A stretch of 10,207 bases of DNA. It comes from DATDWC01 sp035289805. GTDB lineage: Bacteria; Patescibacteriota; Gracilibacteria; Peribacterales; Peribacteraceae. The stretch is from assembly GCA_035289805.1 (NCBI GenBank), contig DATDWC010000097.1, positions 1 through 10,207 on the forward strand, in the 5' to 3' direction. The notes under the pieces were generated by a model that did no database searches, had not been told where the DNA came from, and saw only the letters and a list, made by a program, of their open reading frames with translations. This document shows, piece after piece, positions 7,622 through 10,207 of this stretch. Numbering within the stretch: the stretch's first letter is position 1; every line of letters starts with the position of its first letter. A program made the translations under genes and the position numbers.

Positions 7622-7632
7622 AGTCTCCTTTA
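7622..7632 (-). promoter_or_regulatory. Shine-Dalgarno embedded in the hisI stop codon, for hisG
   Basis: TAAAGGAGACT (complement) starts with the hisI TAA stop and gives AAAGGAGA at proper distance from the hisG ATG at 7617. It is identical over 11 nt to the hisG/60-aa gene junction, and suggests reinitiation or coupling. Confidence 0.85.
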
Positions 7633-8310
7633 CTTTTTATACACATCACTTGGGTTAAAAACACGTTCGCTAATTACTTTCAAACTTCCATCTTCTTCTA
7701 CCTTTCGGTAGAAACAGCTTCGGTAACCATCATGGCACGCCGCTCCGCCAATCTGATCAATATTCAGAATAACTGCATGAGCCTTTGCGTCGTAACGACC
7801 TCGCACCGATGCCAGATACTGGTAGTTTCCACTCTCTTCTCCTTTTTCCCACAATCCTTGCCTCTTGCGGGAATAATAATGCACTGTGCCCTCGCTCAAT
7901 GTTCGCTCGAGCGCTTCTTCGTTCATGAACGCGGCCATGAAAACATCCTTTCGTACCCTATCCTGCGTAACCGCAAGGATAAGACCAGAGCCCTTAAAAA
8001 GATCTTGAGGAACAAATGCGGTAAGTGGCCTAAAGAATGCCATGCATCGATTTCGTTGATCCCTATCGAAGCTCGTTTTTATCAAGAGGCAATCCGCATC
8101 GCAATCGATGAAGAGCTCCTCTGGGATCGCATGCGAAGACCATTCCGGCTCCGGTGTCGATGAACGATTCGGCCACCATTCCATGAGCTCCTCAAATTTC
8201 TCTTGTTCAAGCCTCGACACAACAATGATTTCCGATGTGCTCCTTTCCTGCACAATGGTAGGAATTGAACCTCGAAGTTCATTCCATTTTATCAATTCTC
8301 TCACGTTCAT
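7630..8310 (-). CDS. hisI: Phosphoribosyl-AMP cyclohydrolase with internally duplicated, complementary half-domains
   Basis: HisI opens the adenine ring of phosphoribosyl-AMP, the third step of histidine synthesis. The product is 226 aa, about twice a normal HisI domain. The C-terminal half (about 105-226) has MNEEALERT (129-137), YYSRKR (145-150), LWEKGEESGN (153-162) and ACHDGYRSCFYR (191-202), all HisI hallmarks, but where DCDGDA is expected it reads DAKAHA (174-179). The N-terminal half (about 1-98) looks like a decayed HisI: IKWNELRGSIPTIVQ (7-21) matches the family's start and DCDADCLLIK (69-78) matches the metal motif, while the SRSR, W-KG-SG and CHTG regions are gone. Thus the two halves together supply one full set of ligands. 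The start at 8310 was chosen because AAGGAGA (complement of 8316-8322) precedes it; a longer frame from a TTG at 8343 has no support. HisE is not fused. Duplication is my reading of the motifs; the C-terminal HisI call is firm. Confidence 0.93.
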   Translation of the reverse strand: MNVRELIKWNELRGSIPTIVQERSTSEIIVVSRLEQEKFEELMEWWPNRSSTPEPEWSSHAIPEELFIDCDADCLLIKTSFDRDQRNRCMAFFRPLTAFVPQDLFKGSGLILAVTQDRVRKDVFMAAFMNEEALERTLSEGTVHYYSRKRQGLWEKGEESGNYQYLASVRGRYDAKAHAVILNIDQIGGAACHDGYRSCFYRKVEEDGSLKVISERVFNPSDVYKK

Positions 8311-8315
8311 ACATT

Positions 8316-8322
8316 TCTCCTT
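8316..8322 (-). promoter_or_regulatory. Shine-Dalgarno of hisI
   Basis: AAGGAGA (complement) lies 5 nt before the ATG at 8310 and decides the start, excluding the 11-residue TTG extension to 8343. Confidence 0.85.
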
Positions 8323-8359
8323 CACTGTGTTTTCAAAGACCAATCACACCATGTTTTCC

Positions 8360-8400
8360 GTTTGCGTACAACGCAAACAACTCCCTGCTCTCGCAGGGAG
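8360..8400 (-). promoter_or_regulatory. Two tandem perfect hairpins between yerC and hisI
   Basis: CTCCCTGC/GCAGGGAG (8381-8400) has 8-bp arms and, on the transcribed strand, a GAGA loop (a GNRA tetraloop). GTTTGCGT/ACGCAAAC (8360-8378) has 8-bp arms and a 3-nt loop. They are 2 nt apart and lie in the 110-nt gap between the yerC stop and the hisI start. On the minus strand the first is followed by TTGTTT, a poor U-tract, so it is at best a weak or conditional terminator; mRNA processing or stabilisation is equally possible. A 10-bp palindrome, AAGTCGACTT, lies at 8407-8416. Confidence 0.55.
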
Positions 8401-8420
8401 GAGACGAAGTCGACTTACAA

Positions 8421-8783
8421 TTACTTACGCATCATCGACGCCATCCTCTCACCACGAGAGGCTGCAGGATGGTGATGATGTGTCGCGAGTTTTAGTATTC
8501 TTTGGTATCCGCCTTCTCCTGACTGCAAAAAACGAGCGACACGCGTCACCGTCGTTGTACTTGCGCCTGTCTTCTCCATAATTTTTCGATACGTTTCGCC
8601 TAAAGCAACCCTCTTTGCAACTTCCAATCGCTCACTCCATGCCTGTAACTCTGTAAGGGTACCCACATCGCGTAAGAAGTCCGCAACCTCAGTTTCGGTC
8701 TTGCAGGCAGCAATAGCCTTGCAGAGGGCCCGGAACCACGGATCCTTTCTCCAATTGCCTTCGGTGAAGCTTCGTTTAGCCAT
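8421..8783 (-). CDS. YerC/YecD-type TrpR-family DNA-binding regulator
   Basis: The 120-aa protein matches the YerC branch of the TrpR family: TLTELQAWSERLEVAKRV (42-59) followed by the helix-turn-helix TYRKIMEKTGASTTTVTRV (64-82) and the typical FLQSGEGGY end (85-93). TrpR-like proteins act as dimers that bind palindromic operators, often with an amino acid as co-repressor. From memory, comparative genomic work proposed YerC as a histidine regulator (HisR) in Gram-positive bacteria; its position as first gene of a hisI-hisG operon fits that role and suggests autoregulation. The C-terminal tail contains four consecutive His (102-105), absent from the core domain, which may bind metal or may matter as codons (see the hairpin entry). 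ATG at 8783 has no Shine-Dalgarno sequence. The tail after residue 100 is beyond the normal fold. Confidence 0.9.
   Translation of the reverse strand: MAKRSFTEGNWRKDPWFRALCKAIAACKTETEVADFLRDVGTLTELQAWSERLEVAKRVALGETYRKIMEKTGASTTTVTRVARFLQSGEGGYQRILKLATHHHHPAASRGERMASMMRK
8430..8480 (-). promoter_or_regulatory. Long RNA hairpin whose 5' arm is the four-histidine codon run of yerC
   Basis: On the transcribed strand the His codons CAT CAT CAC CAT (8480 to 8469) begin a stem: CATCATC pairs with GATGATG (complement of 8430-8436), CCATC with GATGG, and CTCTC with GAGAG around a GTGGT loop, with one small internal loop and a 5'-side bulge. That is about 17 bp near the end of yerC, upstream of the hisI gap. 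A ribosome paused at His codons would keep this stem open, as in amino-acid attenuators. No clear alternative antiterminator pairing was found, so the regulatory role is a hypothesis; the inverted repeat itself is seen directly. Confidence 0.35.
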
Positions 8784-8885
8784 AATGGGAGGTATACCTG
8801 CTTGCCGGCCGTAGCTCCAAGAGGAGCGGAGGCTGGCACGCCGTAGCGACTGAGGAGAGAATGGAGAATGGTGTACCGGCTAAAG
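8784..8885 (-). other. Leader region of the yerC-his operon
   Basis: About 95-100 nt separate the proposed start of transcription from the yerC ATG. The leader has a perfect GCTCC-TCTT-GGAGC hairpin (8814-8827), two copies of GCTACGGC, an end-to-end match (GCCGG near the 5' end with CCGGC near 8805) and a 10-bp palindrome AGGTATACCT (8790-8799) six bases before the start codon. It does not look like a T-box (no UGGN bulge seen), and I see no leader peptide rich in His codons. Confidence 0.4.
8790..8799. promoter_or_regulatory. 10-bp palindrome at the yerC start, possible operator
   Basis: AGGTATACCT is its own reverse complement and sits 6 bp upstream of the yerC ATG, where a bound dimeric regulator could block expression. 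Short palindromes arise by chance, so the regulatory call is tentative. Confidence 0.3.
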
Positions 8886-8914
8886 ATAGTACCTCTATCG
8901 CGGAGGTGTGTCAA
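8886..8914 (-). promoter_or_regulatory. Promoter P1 of the yerC-his operon
   Basis: On the minus strand a perfect -35 box TTGACA (complement of 8909-8914) and a -10 box TACTAT (complement of 8886-8891, 4 of 6 matches) are separated by exactly 17 nt, placing the start of transcription near 8879. This is the best sigma-70-type promoter in the window, and it points into yerC. Confidence 0.65.
8891..8907. promoter_or_regulatory. Operator-like inverted repeat inside promoter P1
   Basis: ACCTC and GAGGT, exact reverse complements separated by 7 bp, fill the spacer between the -35 and -10 boxes of P1. A dimeric repressor bound here would block the promoter; the YerC-like product of the first gene is the obvious candidate. 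An overlapping second inverted repeat (GATAG/CTATC, 8885-8899) is also visible. The link to YerC is inference. Confidence 0.4.
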
Positions 8915-8917
8915 TGT

Positions 8918-8946
8918 ATTATCGTATTGTCACAAATGGGTTCCAA
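8918..8946 (-). promoter_or_regulatory. Promoter P2, tandem upstream of P1
   Basis: On the minus strand TTGGAA (complement of 8941-8946, 4 of 6 matches to TTGACA) and GATAAT (complement of 8918-8923, 5 of 6 matches to TATAAT) are 17 nt apart. Its start would fall near 8911, within the -35 box of P1. The -35 box lies about 30 nt past the stop of the upstream gene. Confidence 0.5.
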
Positions 8947-8975
8947 ATAATCGAAAAGCGAACAAAAGCATGGTT

Positions 8976-9644
8976 TTAGGGAATTTTACTCATTTCATGT
9001 TTTCCAGCATTTTCTAGACGACTATTTTGGTACTCCGTTGCCCTCCGTATAGTAGCCGCATCGATCATTCCTGGAGGGAACCCCAGTGCTTTAAGCGAGA
9101 TATCGAGTTGACGAAGATATTCAGAAACCGGAAGCACATGGAGATTTTCCTCTAATTGTTCCTCGTCATCTGCAAGCATATGAATGATTTGATCAATTTG
9201 TTTTACGTGTCGCAGATGCTGGTCATACTCAAACACTTCCTGTTCTCTCTGATTGAGTTGATCCTCGGTGATTCCGATTTCTTCCAAGGCGAGAGGAGAA
9301 TGAAAGTAATACTTACTCATCATAATTGATCTCAAACGACGCATATCCCACACATCATCCCCATCATTATTCAAAGAATCTTTCCACGCAGCACGTGCAA
9401 AACCGAGGTCTTGGTATCGGCCCAGTTTTTCAAATCCAATAATGAGAGTGATGACAATACCCACAAATGCCGTAGTTGCCATGATTCTCCTCGTAGTACG
9501 GAAGGCTCGACGAGGTATTTCGCGGAAAACAACCTGCAGTAATATTCGTGGAACCTCGATGCAACCTCGCAGACACCCGAGTGGCTCTCCTTGTTTGATT
9601 TCTCTATTTTCGGGAGAAAGAGTTTCTCGGGAAGGAGAATTCAT
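8976..9644 (-). CDS. Hypothetical single-pass membrane protein
   Basis: I do not recognise a family. The 222-aa product has a basic, Pro-containing N-terminal region of about 54 residues, one hydrophobic segment (TTAFVGIVITLIIGF, about 57-71), then a polar, acidic and helical C-terminal domain of about 150 residues rich in Glu, Gln and Leu. The positively charged stretch before the helix (REIPRRAFRTTRR, 41-53) predicts an inside N-terminus and an outside C-terminal domain. ATG at 9644 is used; no Shine-Dalgarno sequence is visible. It starts 15 nt after the stop of the Ig-like gene, so the two are probably one transcript and may both act at the cell envelope. No terminator is visible after its stop, so some read-through into the his operon is possible. 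Confidence 0.75.
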   Translation of the reverse strand: MNSPSRETLSPENREIKQGEPLGCLRGCIEVPRILLQVVFREIPRRAFRTTRRIMATTAFVGIVITLIIGFEKLGRYQDLGFARAAWKDSLNNDGDDVWDMRRLRSIMMSKYYFHSPLALEEIGITEDQLNQREQEVFEYDQHLRHVKQIDQIIHMLADDEEQLEENLHVLPVSEYLRQLDISLKALGFPPGMIDAATIRRATEYQNSRLENAGKHEMSKIP

Positions 9645-9659
9645 AATTCAATGAAAAAA

Positions 9660-10207
9660 TTATCGCTTCTCAATCACATACCGTAGAACATCCAAAATCT
9701 TCCCCTCACTATTCCTGGCAACAACCGTGAAGGTGTTGGTTCCCGTTCGGTAGTTCCCGAATTCCTCTTTGGCGATGTAGTTCCATGTCACCTTCCCCGC
9801 TTCGTAGAGGGAGAGCCTGTAGCCATTTACGCTCATCGTTACAGTATCTGGATGGGTTTCGCCTTCAATGAGTACCTCTGTCTCGCTCGTTTCGTAGGGT
9901 GAGCCAGTGGTTGGAGCAATGACACGGAGCGATCCTGGATGAAGGGAGGCATCGTCATTTGGCTCAGCCCCATCAATTTCAGAAGGAGGAGCTTCTGCTC
10001 TCCAGAGAATCACAATGCGTACAGGTTCACTCGTGTTCCCCGAACGATCCACGGCCACAACTTCGTACGTATTCTCTCCCACACTGATATTGCCCATTGC
10101 GCCATTGACGAGGTACGCCCAGGGTTTCCCGGGAACATACTTCTGCAGACGGTAGCCATTCACGATGATTCCAACGGCCTCGCTTGAGGCGGTTCCTGTG
10201 ATTTCGA
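9660..10207 (-). CDS. C-terminal part of an extracytoplasmic protein with repeated bacterial Ig-like domains (5' end outside window)
   Basis: The frame is open to the right edge; the GTG at 10163 is an internal Val. Two similar beta-rich domains are visible. The first (about nt 10005-10205) reads ITGTA...VNGYRL..Y..GK.WAY...GN...G.NTYEVVAVD, and the second (about nt 9663-9930) reads IEGETH...VNGYRL.LYEAGK..WNY...GN...G.NTFTVVARN. The shared VNGYRL-Y-GK-W-Y-GN-G-NT pattern shows an internal duplication of a glucodextranase-B/bacterial-Ig-like fold, common in secreted or surface-anchored proteins. A Pro/Glu/Asp-rich linker of about 30 residues joins them. Its job could be adhesion or glycan binding, or as a spacer for an N-terminal enzyme domain outside the window. 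It ends TAA, 15 nt before the next gene. Confidence 0.8.
   Translation of the reverse strand, partial: EITGTASSEAVGIIVNGYRLQKYVPGKPWAYLVNGAMGNISVGENTYEVVAVDRSGNTSEPVRIVILWRAEAPPSEIDGAEPNDDASLHPGSLRVIAPTTGSPYETSETEVLIEGETHPDTVTMSVNGYRLSLYEAGKVTWNYIAKEEFGNYRTGTNTFTVVARNSEGKILDVLRYVIEKR

Noticed and set aside
7567..8163. Plus-strand open frame of 198 aa
   Set aside because: Antisense to hisG and hisI, no start signal and no recognisable domain.
8311..8343. N-terminal extension of HisI by 11 residues from a TTG
   Set aside because: A clear AAGGAGA site places the start at the ATG at 8310; the extension would cover that site and has no ribosome-binding site of its own.
1..10207. CRISPR array, tRNA or rRNA genes, insertion sequence transposase
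   Set aside because: No regularly spaced direct repeats, no tRNA cloverleaf or rRNA signature, and no transposase-like product was seen on either strand.

Overview
The window looks like a piece of a small, host-dependent-type bacterial genome of the Candidate Phyla Radiation (Patescibacteria), most likely near Peregrinibacteria/Peribacteria. This is inference, from the short intergenic gaps, the VirB6/TrbL-like gene followed by an unrecognised membrane protein, the scarcity of Shine-Dalgarno sequences outside one operon, and a YerC-type TrpR regulator beside histidine genes. No taxonomic marker was searched. UGA is used as a stop, so the code is the standard bacterial one.

Layout. 2-2960 (+): the 3' part of a VirB6/TrbL-like polytopic membrane protein, then a 459-aa two-helix membrane protein 4 nt downstream; together they suggest the end of a type IV secretion-like cluster. 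2964-5198 (-): complete infB (translation initiation factor IF-2), converging on the previous gene with only 3 nt between stops. 5278-6189 (+): an RluA/RluC/RluD-family pseudouridine synthase, divergent from infB. 6190-6538: a repeat-rich intergenic island with an AT-rich palindrome, a longer inverted repeat, an inverted pair of REP-like hairpins and the terminator of the next operon.

6539-8783 (-), transcribed right to left: a YerC/TrpR-like regulator, hisI, hisG (long form) and a 60-aa protein of unknown function, ending in a strong intrinsic terminator. Two tandem promoter candidates with an operator-like inverted repeat lie upstream. HisG carries out the first step of histidine synthesis and HisI the third; HisE (second step) is not in the window. 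8976-10207 (-): a single-pass membrane protein and, upstream of it, the C-terminal part of a protein with repeated bacterial Ig-like domains, cut by the window edge.

The most striking observation is in hisI. The protein appears to be two fused PRA-cyclohydrolase domains that have decayed in complementary ways. The N-terminal half keeps the metal-binding DCDxD motif but has lost the SRSR/W-KG-SG region and the CHTG-SCF region. The C-terminal half keeps those two regions but has lost DCDxD. Ordinary HisI is a homodimer whose zinc site is shared between subunits, so this chain could be a one-polypeptide pseudo-heterodimer with one composite active site. Also of interest are a run of four His codons at the end of yerC that forms the 5' arm of a long hairpin just upstream of hisI, and the REPIN-like pair.
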